A stretch of 64,000 nucleotides of DNA from Acanthosepion esculentum (lineage: Eukaryota; Mollusca; Cephalopoda; Sepiida; Sepiidae), in assembly GCA_964036315.1 (NCBI GenBank), contig OZ038498.1, positions 6,136,278-6,200,277 of the forward strand. The letters are read 5' to 3'. Position 1 is the first letter of the stretch. Each line of letters starts with the position of its first letter. Both the position numbers and the translations under genes were made by a program. The notes under the pieces are model-generated. The model worked only from the letters and a program-made list of their open reading frames with translations, did no database searches and was not told the origin of the DNA. Shown here in pieces: positions 32,754-42,590 of this stretch.

Positions 32754-32799
<46 letters not shown>
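32694..32799. repeat. Two long (TA)n tracts
   Basis: (TA)n at 32694-32747 and 32759-32799 are separated by ttgaccactaatatt. The same linker occurs in reverse complement beside (TA)n at about 21152-21168, suggesting a shared microsatellite-bearing repeat. Confidence 0.9.
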
Positions 32800-32802
<3 letters not shown>

Positions 32803-32899
32803 TCCCAAGAGGATAGAATCCAGGTAGAACTCAATATAAATAAATTTCTCTTGTTAATTATACTTGTTTGTATGTAGCCTATTTAATTCTAAGTTTCAA

Positions 32900-33144
32900 A
32901 CATGTTTAATTGAATACGACAGACAAGGAAAATTTGATGAATTTTTTATTTTATTTAGTTTTTCCAGCATTCGTACATTTTCCTATTTGGTGGGGAGCAA
33001 CGGAGTGCGAAAGTTATCCATGTTGTCCATTGTTTCATTTTCTATTCCCTTACTCCCACCATCAAAAAAAATGTAAGCCTGTTGGAAAAACTAAATAAAA
33101 AGTTCATCAAATTTTTCTTGTCTGTCATATTCAATGAAACATGT
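32900..33144. repeat. Long imperfect hairpin, about 66-bp arms
   Basis: Left arm 32900-32968 (acatgtttaattgaatacga to tagtttttccagc) pairs with right arm 33079-33144 (gttggaaaaactaaataaaa to tattcaatgaaacatgt) at close to 90% identity. Inner segments also pair (tggtggggag with ctcccacca). Short open frames here are incidental. It is either a non-autonomous fold-back element or a source of hairpin RNA. Confidence 0.88.
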
Positions 33145-33427
33145 ATAACAGAAAGGTTGCTGCCCAAATATACATTATTTAAATCTAAGTTCCATTATCC
33201 TCTATCTTGATTGAAATTTAGAACTCCAGTGTCATGTTAATAAGTGCAATCCTTGTGTTGTTGACAAAAAACAATGAAACTTCTATCTTTTTAGAAGCAA
33301 GTGAAATATCGGATAAAATATTTTCTTGCGATTAAAGTATTCAGTTAAAGACAGTTAAGGAAATGTTGCTGGATTTATTGTTTATATTTAATTCTTACAT
33401 TTATTGATATCTTTTAATAATGAGAAA

Positions 33428-33835
33428 TTGGGCTTACAACCATACCAAGTTGAAACACTGTTTACCATACGATCACTGAAGTTAAGCAGTGTAAAGCCTG
33501 GTTAGTACCTAGATGGGTGACTGCTTGGGAGTACCAGGTACTGTATACTTGAATGTGCAGGTGGTGTAATAATAGCATGGAATTGTTAACTGGAGAGTAG
33601 AGTTTCAATTCTAGTTGGGTTCATTATATTCACTTATGCGCAAATAACCTTGGAAAAGATTTGAATCCACTTCTTTACTCCCCAACTACGGGTTAATCAG
33701 TAAGACTTGTATCGCTAAATCATTATTATCTAATAACAACAAATTCCTGCAATCTAAAAATGTTTTCTAACTTTAAATAACCTGCAAATAAACCATAAAA
33801 AATGAATCAAACGATCAATAATTATAAATCGTCTC
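33428..33835 (+). repeat. 5S rRNA/tRNA chimeric SINE, copy 2
   Basis: 33430-33550 is a diverged 5S rRNA: gggcttacaaccatacc, cgatcactgaagttaagcag, agatgggtgactgcttggga, gtaccaggtactgtatactt. The tRNA-SINE body follows (ggtggtgtaataatagcatg, tttcaattctagttgggttc, ccttggaaaagatttgaatc, actacgggttaatcag). The tail is tgcaatctaaaaatgttttc and then ctttaaataacctgcaaa. Same junctions as copy 1, so the fusion predates both insertions. Confidence 0.9.
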
Positions 33836-34808
33836 TCATCTGGATGTTAAAAACTTGAAATCAATATCAATCTTGTGTCGTAAAGTACTGATATTAACTG
33901 ACCTTCAGTATTTTATATGAATCGATTTATTTAAAAATACTTTTTCTAAAAGTATGGAGAGTGAGAAAAGCAATCATGTCCCTGAGATTTCTTATCTTTT
34001 CTACTTTGCTATCAAGTATAAACACAGTTCTATCTCTGACACTTAAAAGAAAAATACATGAATCAGTTTTTTCTCTATTAATGTTTTATTATTAAATTCA
34101 TCATATTATTGTGCTTTGCTTCATCACTGATGATTCTATGATTGAAGTAGTTAAGGCAGTGTCCATGCAAGTCTGACATCTGCGATATGAGTTCAAGCCT
34201 CATTAGAAGTTATATCTTTATTTCATATCTCCTGCTGATTATTCTAACATTTGATTCAGTTATCGAGGTGCATTAAAACTTGTAATAAAAATAGCAATAG
34301 TGAAAATGCTTCATTCAAAAATAAAACAAAAACAAACCACTAATTATATTGCCTTTGTAGGTACAGTCAGTAATTTTTTTAAGAGGCAACAGGAGAACAG
34401 TCTTTTTTGCTATAAAACATGCAGTTTAATACAAATAGAAATAATATTTGGTATCTTAAAATGTCCAGAAATATCTAGATTTCAAAATAATGTATGCTAA
34501 TAAATCAATAATTTTGTTGAACTTGTTAAAAGACCGATTGTTATAGATTTCAATATGATCAATATTTTTGCTTGTCCAAACAAGGATGTTATGTAGAAAC
34601 ATTTAGGACATAATGCTATTATGAATAAGCATTTTCATTCAAAATCCTATTAAAAGGTTTAGTTGTGTACTTGCTAAGAAAACAAAATAATATAATTATT
34701 TACTTTAATAAGAAAACAAAATAGTGGATTAGCTTGGGGGATTTTATGAAATATCAACTCTTGTTGAGTAGTTTAATGTCGAAGTCTGTTTTTTTATGCA
34801 TTTATAGG
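33836..34808. other. AT-rich DNA, nothing recognised
   Basis: No gene, RNA or repeat that I can support between the chimeric SINE and the LTR element. Confidence 0.5.
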
Positions 34809-34813
34809 TAAAC

Positions 34814-34925
34814 TGTTATAATAGGTATTCTCTCTGACAGATGTCGTCTTGTCAAGAGAAGATAACACTTTCATGGGTAAAGCAATACTGCCTTTTATAT
34901 AGTGCCTAATTAACATATCACTACA
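34814..34925 (-). repeat. 3' LTR (112 bp)
   Basis: On the plus strand it starts tgttataataggtattct and ends catatcactaca. Same length as the other LTR, about 80% identical. The preceding internal bases, read in element orientation (gttcagaaaggtg), are a weak polypurine tract. Confidence 0.9.
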
Positions 34926-34979
34926 CCTTTCTGAACCTAAGAGGCTTTATACCTTTAATTGATCTTCGACTTCTACAAA

Positions 34980-35290
34980 CAACCCTGGGAGACATAATCT
35001 GTCTCTCTGAATGAGTCTCTTTATTTCCTTTTATAATAAATGATTCTTAACTGATTCTCCTCATTTGAATCATCATATCTCCGGTCACTCTCATCCTCAG
35101 ATTGTTCCTCACTACTTCTGGATGCACTCATTCTCTCCTCCCTCTCCTGTTCTTCACTTTCATCTCTCTGGTGGTCTTCCTGATCACTCTCAATACTGAA
35201 TTCATTCATCCTTTCTTATGTCATCTGTTCTTCTGCTTCCTCTTTCTTTTCCATAAATTCATGCTCTCTTCTGGTTCTAAATTGGTCTTC
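34980..35290 (-). pseudogene. Integrase C-terminal tail, acidic
   Basis: The minus-strand frame 35209-35021 encodes a strongly charged Glu/Ser/Arg-rich segment (SDQEDHQRDESEEQEREE). It lies where the integrase C-terminal extension of this element would be. No chromodomain or other fold is apparent. Frameshifts separate it from the catalytic core. Confidence 0.6.
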
Positions 35291-35525
35291 ATGAGCCAGT
35301 ATGCCCCTGGCCCTTCTTTCTTAACACTGCTGTGTTAAATCCCTTTTGCGCCACAAAATTCACCTTTTCAGGACTTGAATCCTTGTCCTTTCTGTACCAC
35401 ACACTTTCATTCATTGCGAATGACATGGTAATCTGAACTCTTATTTGTCTTCCTATCAATGTGGATAGTCTTCTGCCTACATGCCTCTTTAACTTAGGAG
35501 TAGTCTGGATAAATAACTTTCAATA

Positions 35526-35960
35526 TCACAGTTCACTGGAAGGAATATTTTTAATTCTATTTGACTGTGGGTGGTAAGGTTGTGTTTTGTATAGAATGCA
35601 GCCAATACATTTTAACCATGCACATAAATTTTCTTCACAAAATTCTGGTGCATTGCCAGAGACCAAGGTTTTTGGAAGACCATTCCTCAAAAACACTATC
35701 CTTAACACCTGCTTCATAGTAGTGGCTTTTCTATCCGTGGCTTTAATAACTTCAGGACAACCTGAATATGAGTTGACGAATGACAGAAATAGTCCTATAC
35801 CTTTAATATAGGCATGATCCATATGTACTCATGTCCATGGCTCCATTTCCTTTGGCCAAGAATGAATTTTAGTTTGCCTAAATTTCTTTTTCTGCACACT
35901 TTGGGCATTTTTTAACATACTCTTCCACATCTCTCGAACAGCCTGGCTACCATGCTTGCA
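35526..35960 (-). pseudogene. Integrase core, catalytic residues lost
   Basis: The minus-strand frame 35822-35526 reads MDHAYIKGIGLFLSFVNS, YSGCPEVIKATDRKATTMKQ, LPKTLVSGNAPEFCEENL and YKTQPYHPQSN. This is the rve integrase core. The first catalytic Asp (in MDHAYIKG) remains. The second, normally in an S-D-N context, is Gly here (VSGNAPEF). The third catalytic position after HPQSN is lost by frameshift. Just upstream, 35960-35830 retains Lys-rich sequence with the remains of the zinc-binding region. The enzyme would insert the cDNA copy into chromosomes; this one could not. Confidence 0.88.
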
Positions 35961-36285
35961 ACTTTAACCTCATTTGCATAGCCAATATACCACCATATAT
36001 ATCATTGTGCATGGCTTTAATTACTTCCTTTCTCAGAGACTGTAAAGGTACTATGATATCTTCATTACATATAATTCCTTTTTCTATTGTCGTCTTGACT
36101 CTTTATGCGGCCTCTCAGCCATAGAGCAATTACTCCATGTATTTCTCTTTATTCTAATCCATAATTCTATTCAACACTGGATCCTCCTATTTCCCAACCT
36201 AAACCAATTTAAGGGTAATACGCCAGTTTCTATCCAGTGCAAGATCCTATCCTCACAATTTTCACTTGCTTCAACATTTTCCCTC

Positions 36286-36660
36286 TCAAAATTTAACCGA
36301 GATAAAGCATCCACATGTGAAATAGTATATGATATCAAAATCAAATGTCATAAGCTTAATCGCCCATCTTAGCATCCTGGCAGATGTGACCTTTGGCAAC
36401 TCTTTTCTGGGGTTGAATATAAATTCCAAGGGCTTATGATCAGATTTTAGTAGAAATTTCCTTCTAAGCAAGAGATTTCTAGCTCTTTCCAGGCTCCACA
36501 CAATGCCTCCTTCTCAATATTCGAATAATTCATATCCACCGATGTTAGTTTTCTAGATAAGTACATTACAGGGTGATCCTCCTGTGACAACATTACGGCT
36601 ATAGCACAGTCACTGGCATCAGTAGTTAACGTCAATTCTTTTGCTGGATGAAGATTTTAA
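36286..36660 (-). pseudogene. RNase H domain of the LTR element
   Basis: The minus-strand frames 36635-36447 and 36501-36286 give LTTDASDCAIAVMLSQ (first catalytic Asp in TTDAS), HPVMYLSRKLTSVDMNYSNI, EKEALCGAWKELE (Glu in EKEAL), then LKSDHKPLEFIFNPRKELPK (Asp in SDHKPL) and ARMLRWAIKLMTFDFDI. This is the RNase H segment of a Ty3/gypsy pol, removing RNA during cDNA synthesis. It is split by a frameshift near 36480 but keeps its key acidic residues. Confidence 0.88.
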
Positions 36661-37028
36661 TAACTGTTTTTTTCATTTATGAGTGCCTTTTTAAATTTCT
36701 TTAAAGCAACCTTATGTCTTTTTGTCCATTGAAACATTTGGTATTCTTCTTCCTTATTTTGTTAAATGGTTCCACAAGGTCACTATATTGCAGTAGATAA
36801 CTGTTATAGAAATTGGTTAATCCTAAAAAAAGATTCTGTTTTATTTCTGGGTGCAGCTATCTCTGATATCTTGTTAATGAGTTTATCAGGTGATATACCA
36901 TCTTTGGATATTTGATAACCCAGGCATGAAATTTTTCCACAGTTAAACTCTCATTTTTTGCGATTAATTGTCATACCTGTGCTATTTAATTTTCTCAAAA
37001 CTTTTTCGTTTTACTTTTGAGCTCTTCC

Positions 37029-37623
37029 TTAGTTTGCACACCAATTCCAATGTTCGTCCTGACATACAATTATATTTTTAATCCCTTCTAAAACTTTTTT
37101 GATGGCTTTTTGGAAAATGTGACTTGACGTTTTTGCTCCAGACAGTATCCATCTCATTAATCCAATAGGGGTGTAGAGTGTGGTGACTTCTTGAAACTTG
37201 CTATCAATTTTTATCTGATTATATGTTGACTTAAGGTCAACTTTAGCAAAGTATTTCATACCGGCAAACACATAGCATGCTGTTTCAATGTTTGGCAACG
37301 GGAATGAATCTGAACAGATTTGGTGATTCACGCCCGCCTTATAATTGCCACAAATTCTTAAATCTCCATTGGGCTTGCATATCGCCACAATGAGTGATGC
37401 CCAATTGCTACCAGCCTGGTTGACTTTTTTCTAATATTCCTTGTTCCACCATTTTGTTCAGCTCAGCAACCACCAAGGGAAAAGCAACTTTTGGAGCTTG
37501 AAGATACATGGATTGACGGCTTTCTTTAAGCTGAATACTCGTTTGGTATCTGCTTAATAATCTAATATCCAGTTCAACAGACTTCATGAAATTTATCACC
37601 TTTGATGTATCCACTCTTAACAC
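37029..37623 (-). pseudogene. Reverse transcriptase domain of the LTR element
   Basis: The frame 37623-37408 carries the N-terminal part (VVAELNKMVEQGILEKSQP). The frame 37388-37029 continues with GDLRICGNYKAGVNHQI, SFPLPNIETA, YFAKVDLKSTYNQI (first Asp motif) and EVTTLYTPIG. The active-site tetrad, normally YxDD, is CQDE here, so the polymerase is inactive. A frameshift near 37400 separates the two parts. Sequence between 37028 and 36660 holds the decayed thumb and connection region. Confidence 0.9.
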
Positions 37624-37631
37624 ATCAATTT

Positions 37632-37880
37632 TTAAAAATTGTGGCTATTGATGTTTTCCGCCACTACGATGGCTATTATCTTGAATCTATTTTTTGTCTC
37701 AAATCTGCCTTCAAAGCATCGTAGAATTTTGCTGATTGACCCATCAAACTGTTTCAACTGGAGATTACTTTTCTTTAAATTTAGTCTACCCATTCTCTCC
37801 CAAACATTCCTCAGTAACAATGTAACATCAATTCCAGTATCCATCTGCATGAATAAAGTTACTCCGTTCAACTTTGCCAT
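37632..37880 (-). pseudogene. Aspartic protease domain of the LTR element
   Basis: An 82-residue minus-strand frame: MAKLNGVTLFMQMDTGIDVT has DTG, the catalytic Asp motif of retropepsins, followed by LLRNVWERMG and RFKIIAIVVAENIN. The family cleaves the Gag-Pol polyprotein. The usual DTGAxx context is altered to DTGIDVT. It overlaps the end of the zinc-knuckle frame in another phase. Confidence 0.8.
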
Positions 37881-38690
37881 TTCACAACTTTTATCCGTGC
37901 TTTTGTCTCAAATACTTCCGTACTTTCAATTGGAGGATCTATATTTCCCTCTTTTAACGCTCGCTTTTCATACATGCATACTGTCTGGAAACGATTCCTC
38001 TTTTTGTACTTAAAACACCATTTCCCAAAGACCGGACACTTATTTTTGCTCTTTTCATGTTTTTTATTGCAATATCTACAAACAAGTAAGCTTTTAGTAG
38101 CACTGTAAGTCTCCATGCTGTCTTCAGAGGCATGAAATTTTTGAATCGATTCCAAATGTTGTAAGAACTCCATACAGGCTTCTAGATTCATAATATGAGT
38201 TTGAAATCACTCCAATTTTACACTTGTATGACATGTCAAACATTCCTTCAATTCCTTAGCAAAATTAGCTCATCTTCGATAAAAATGAATTCTGGACCCA
38301 TTCTTTCAAACTCACAATACCTCACCACTTCTTTCAATCACTGTACGCATTGCATAATAGTTTTGTACGGCCTTTGTCTATTTTTGAGAAATTTAGTTCT
38401 TTCCACTATGACCAATCTTTTTTTTTTTTGTATATTTGCTTTTATGATGGTGGCAATTTCTTCATACGTTAAATCTTCCAACACTTTGGGATAGACCATG
38501 ACGAAGATTTTTTTTTTTATGGCCTCACACCTCGCTGAGGGCAAAAACAAATATGTAACTTCATTTTCTCCTCCACTAGCTGTGATGCTCTTTAACTTTT
38601 TAACTCTCACTCACATTGCGAAACACCTAAGCCAAGTTTCTATATATTCAGGATCATCCATCATGGTTAAGCAACTGATTGGTGACACCA
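37868..38690 (-). pseudogene. Gag with zinc knuckles
   Basis: The gag start is best placed at the minus-strand ATG at 38691-38689, only two bases inside the 5' LTR. A stop interrupts it near 38608. The frame 38610-38338 (SGGENEVTYLFLPSARCEAI, DLTYEEIATIIKA) is the capsid-like part. The frame 38191-37868 contains CRYCNKKHEKSKNKC and then FKYKKRNRFQTVC, two CCHC knuckles, the second having lost its first Cys region. The protein would package element RNA. At least two frameshifts are present. Confidence 0.82.
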
Positions 38691-38693
38691 TAT

Positions 38694-38805
38694 TGTTATG
38701 ATAGGTATTCTTTCTGACAGATGTATTCTCATCAAGAGAAAATAAATCTCTTGTAGGTATAGTGATACTACCTTTTATACAGTATCTAATTTACATATCA
38801 CTACA
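38694..38805 (-). repeat. 5' LTR (112 bp)
   Basis: On the plus strand it starts tgttatgataggtattct and ends catatcactaca. Two bases inside it, read in element orientation, tggtgtcaccaatcag begins with TGGTGTCA. This would pair with a tRNA ending TGACACCA, as animal tRNA-Leu does, so it is a plausible primer-binding site. Confidence 0.9.
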
Positions 38806-38806
38806 T

Positions 38807-38940
38807 AAACATTGGTGATGTTTGTGCATGGGCAAATATTGGTCATGTTTATAACCGAATACATAAGCAAACATTGATCATGTTTAGGCTTGAGGGTATG
38901 GGCATTGGTGATGTTTATACTTAGGTAAATATTGGTTACT
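38807..38940. repeat. Imperfect tandem repeat, about 5 units
   Basis: Units of aaacattggtgatgttt / aaatattggtcatgttt / aaacattgatcatgttt type with variable spacers, abutting the LTR element's target duplication. Confidence 0.75.
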
Positions 38941-39172
38941 CATACTTTAGCTTGCCAGTATTTACCTGATAGGTGGTCCTTTTTGGGTGGGAGTGTTTTA
39001 CCCCTTTGCAGGAGAGGCAGTCTGATTAGACTCTATTCTGTAGATAAAACAAAAATAAAACAGATGCTGTCTGAAGATATCATAGAAGCATTATTTTCCT
39101 AACATTAAGCCTTGTTCATATCCATTGGTGTCTAACAAGGTTATTTTCGCTGTACATATATACAGGGTGTGA

Positions 39173-39811
39173 TGGGCAAATTGTCTCCATTTTATATTTT
39201 TAATTTTCTGCATGCATGTTGTTTGTTTTTGATTTTGGTGACTGCACAGTATAGTGGGGTCAGTTGGGTACCATCTGTGAGAAAAAGAGTAATTTGGAAA
39301 TAGCATGCTGTAGTGCTTGGTATTAGTGCTGGAAGCTTCTATACAAATATTTCAGTGTGTGTCAATCTGAGGACAGTACAGGGGATTTGGAAAAAGTTGG
39401 ATGATATCCGGTCAACATCATGGTGTTTGGAGTGATCACTAGTGATGGCATTGTTATGCCTCCATTCATCTTCTCACTGGGCCTCAGACTCAACACAGAG
39501 CCCTACATCAAGGAGGTAGTATTGCCCTGAGTCAAGAGGGTGGCAGCTGGAAGAGACTATGTCTGGCAACAGGACTCTGCACCATGCCACACAAACAGGA
39601 GAGCCCAATCATGGCTTTCAGACAATTTCTATGACCGCATCACCCCTTACACCTGACTCTCCAGACTGCAACTCCCTAGATTATTATGTGTGGTGTGCAG
39701 TTGAGTGAGTGACCAACAAAACTCCTTGTAACACCAAAGATGAACTGAAGGCAAGGATTATGGTAGCATTCACCAACTTAAACAAGGAAACTGTTCAGAA
39801 GGGTTGCAGGC
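39173..39811 (+). mobile_element. DD37D mariner (maT-like) derivative, 3' truncated
   Basis: The 5' terminus cagggtgtgatgggcaaatt follows a TA and matches the terminus of 42591-43423. The coding remnant includes SDGIVMPPFIFSLGLRLN, VAAGRDYVWQQDSAPCHT (second catalytic Asp) and DYYVW near the third Asp. The middle that should hold the first catalytic Asp is deleted: the N-terminal RTVQGIWKKLDDI block joins straight to MVFGVITSDG. It ends abruptly at a LINE-A fragment at 39812, so the 3' terminal repeat is missing. Several stops are present. Confidence 0.85.
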
Positions 39812-40170
39812 TCTCCTTCCTCATGTCGTAGAAATCTCAACTGTCTCTTTCTGATTCTAAATATAAGCATTCTTTTTTGTCACCATTTTCCTTAAAATTT
39901 CAACATTATTCATATGTTCAGTCCATGGTATTCTCAGCATCCTTCTGCAGAACTACATATCTGTTGCTTTAAGTCTCTTCTTCATCTGTGAGCAGATTGT
40001 CTAGCATTCACTGCTATATAGGATAGACTGATATTAGATGAAAGTCCAGTATTCAATTGTTTGCTTCTAACAAAATGTTCCTGTTTCTTAATACTTCACT
40101 TGCACAGATTTCAACTAACTTCTCTTTGAAACTAGATTTTTTTTTAATTTCACAATTTCTCATTCAAATC
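39812..40170 (-). pseudogene. LINE-A fragment
   Basis: Minus-strand LINE-A pol remnant. The rev. comp. shows the region from the LYGSECW-type block (agcattcactgctatatagg) through ATDM-F--RMLRIPW (atggtattctcagcatcctt) and the KMVTKK / KIRKRQL part. It is truncated at 39812 against the mariner derivative, so the last C-terminal blocks and the 3' end are missing. Frames are broken throughout. Confidence 0.82.
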
Positions 40171-40555
40171 TCTACATAAATTGATGAGCTTTTGCAAAAT
40201 CAAAAATTTTATTTGTTTACATTATCTATCTAATCTATAAAAGAAATGTTCTTTTCTTCTTTTCTATGATAAATTTGTTTTTAATGTTAACAATTGTGAA
40301 ACTACTGGTATGTTTAAAATAAAATTTTGTATGTAGGCTTAGTGAAATTCTATTTTTACAAATCCATTTTTATTAACATTTAAAAATTCAGGAACCTCAT
40401 ATATTTGTTTTGATTTTAATCCAACAAGACAATCTTATCCACATATTTCTTTATTGATTAGTGTCATGTTGTGTGTGGTAAAATAAATCAGCAGACACGT
40501 ATAGAATTCTATAGAATATTTATAGAAAGCTTAGGATCTCGGTTTTCAATCTCAG
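40171..40555. other. AT-rich DNA, nothing recognised
   Basis: No gene, RNA or repeat that I can support. Confidence 0.5.
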
Positions 40556-40679
40556 ATAATATGGATTCTTCATAGCTCTCCACAACTTCCTATCCTTGTA
40601 ACTCTTAGTAAGTTTTGTCTTTTTATTATATCTCTCAATCCCGTTCTGTCATTCATTTTCACAAGCTTGTTAGATAGGT
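40556..40679 (-). pseudogene. LINE-A 3' part, separated by an insertion
   Basis: Minus-strand end of LINE-A (agctctccacaacttcctat, ttagtaagttttgtcttttt, ctcaatcccgttctgtcatt, acaagcttgttagataggt). The alignment breaks at taggt and resumes at 41350 with taggtaggtta, so both parts were one copy before a 670-bp insertion. Confidence 0.85.
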
Positions 40680-41349
40680 CCTCTTCTTATCGACTTGCTA
40701 CACCACACCCATCCATTGTTGCACATGGAACCTTGCCTGGGGTGTGAAAGTTTCAAAGTTGTTAAGTGTGCATGGATTTTCAAGATTGAGGCAAACTAGA
40801 TGTTACATTGTGATTGCCTGCATTGGTGGTATATCTCCTTTTCCGAGGGTTGGCTCTACAGTGACCAACAACTGTTTGGAGGTGATTCAGGCAGGACCAG
40901 AAGGGCCAGGTGGGAGGGATTTTGTAGGGCTAGAGAGAGAGCGTATGTTACACATTGTTAAGGTAGCTGTGCCACAGGGACAGACACTGACTAGGAGTGA
41001 TGTTGTTCAGGAGTTCGGCTGAGTGTAAAAAGATGTCTTGACTTGAGCCTCTTTGTCATCGGTTCACAGCCATGGTGCGGATGGCAAAGATCAATTTCCT
41101 GTTTCAACTTCTCAGGTTGGGAGTGGTCTGTCTTTATGTAAGGGGGGACGATGACACTAAGCAAGTAAAAATCATCTACTTTGTTTGGCTTGAGACACCC
41201 AACGATTGATCTGCAAGAGGCATTTAAGGCAGGGTTGATTTTCTGATATACACTCGTGAGGCATATTCTGCCGTAGAGTAGCAAAGGGCTAGGGCTGTGG
41301 TACATATTCTTCTGACATGGGCACCTCATTTGATGTTAGCCAGCCTCTT
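40680..41349 (-). mobile_element. 670-bp insertion inside LINE-A, unidentified retroelement-like
   Basis: Flanked by a taggt-type repeat, which may be a target duplication. GC content is higher than in the surroundings. The minus-strand frame 41329-40991 reads YGRICLTSVYQKINPALNAS, IDLCHPHHGCEPMTKRLKSR. It is peptide-like, rich in His/Pro/Cys, and resembles repeat-encoded peptides I associate with mollusc retroelements, but I cannot name the family. No terminal inverted repeats found. Confidence 0.55.
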
Positions 41350-41585
41350 TTAGGTAGGTTAGTCGTTACTTTCCCATGTCGGCCTTGCCTTCAGTATAAC
41401 CTGTCTCATATTCTCCAGATATTCTTTCCTCATTATGTCTCCTAGAAATCATAATAGTCTCTGATTCTAAGTAAAAGCATTCTTTTTCTTTTCATTTTCC
41501 TTAAAACTTCATCGTTGCTCACATGTTCAGTCCATGTTATTCTCATCATCCTTCTGTGAAACCACATTATATGATGCAAAAGATG
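41350..41585 (-). pseudogene. LINE-A, upstream part of the interrupted copy
   Basis: Continues 40556-40679 in LINE-A order on the minus strand: taggtaggttag, ccttgccttcagtataacct, cattatgtctcctagaaatc, cattgctcacatgttcagtc-like and tattctcatcatccttctgt. This is the C-terminal half of the pol remnant with stops, truncated near 41585. Confidence 0.82.
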
Positions 41586-42590
41586 ATTTATAAAATCCAT
41601 CTAGGATTTGAAATAACTTTAGAGTAAATCATTCAAATGAAATGTAATTTCCATTGGGGAAAAAATGGCTTCTTTGAAAAATTTCTTGGATGAAGCATTT
41701 TCTTATATTTAATTTTCAACTAATATTTCTTTTAACTTCCTATCAGTTGATTTTCATTACAACTCTGAGACTGTCATCCTACGATGAGAATCAAACCTAA
41801 AGAATAAACCTCAAGGCTCAAACTAGCATCATTCTTTTTAGAGAAGCATATCCAAATGTAAAAGCTGCTCTACTAATTAGGTCATGGAAACCTAGCTGCA
41901 GATATTCAGATCTAACCATGTAGCTATCCTTTATTTTATTCTATTACCCAATATTTTTACTTATATTATTTATCTATATACTAGTAATTTTAGTTAATAT
42001 TTTTATCATATTTATGATAAAAAAAATTGTCAGTTTTTCAGACAAAAGAAATACTAGTGGGAAAAATGATAATAATTGCATATGACATGTTTGTGTTGAT
42101 TGAAATCTCATAGTAAAATATTCTGATCTTAAAAAAAAGGAATGTAATTACTGCTGTGTCATATTTATTAACAGCATGTGAAGTTTTCATGGTGTGAAAG
42201 AATGTTGTAGGAAAAAAGTTAAACCAGACTACAAAATTCCCTGCCTGTAACAACCAGTTCTTTGTTTCAAAATGCAAATGCTCTGCCATGTTGTGCATGA
42301 ATAATTGTTAAACTAACAATCGACTCATAGCAAACTATGTTTTATCGTAGACAGTACTAGATTGGTTATTCTCTTTAAAGTTTATATATAAATTATATTT
42401 CGGTATTTAACATTGCATATTGAATTTAAAGAAAAGAATTATATAAAAACTTCCATTGTCATATAAATCATTAGTGTCTGTTGTTCCACTAGTGGAACAT
42501 ATTTTAAGTCATTTTTTGATACCAGTTGAGTGTTAGTTGTATTTTAACACAGTGTGTAAGCACATATTGTATTTTAGTCTTTTCCGTGTA
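41586..42590. other. AT-rich DNA, nothing recognised
   Basis: Contains a perfect 18-bp palindrome tgttccactagtggaaca at 42482-42499. No gene. Confidence 0.5.

Larger units (their letters stand above)
34814..38805 (-). mobile_element. Ty3/gypsy-like LTR retrotransposon, complete but dead
   Basis: A 3,992-bp unit, transcribed leftward. It has 112-bp terminal repeats at 34814-34925 and 38694-38805, each beginning TG and ending CA, and a 5-bp target duplication taaac at 34809-34813 and 38806-38810. The internal order on the minus strand is gag, zinc knuckle, protease, reverse transcriptase, RNase H, integrase, which is Ty3/gypsy order. By my hand count the LTRs differ at about 21 of 112 positions, so the insertion is old. 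All genes carry stops or frameshifts, and catalytic residues are lost in the RT and integrase. The element is short and no envelope-like frame is seen. Confidence 0.93.

Noticed and set aside
32692..32877. Tyr/Ile repeat proteins
   Set aside because: Frames read through (TA)n microsatellites (also at 21709, 46609, 48951); no evidence of coding.
42482..42499. 18-bp perfect palindrome as a binding site
   Set aside because: One isolated palindrome without context; noted in the spacer entry only.
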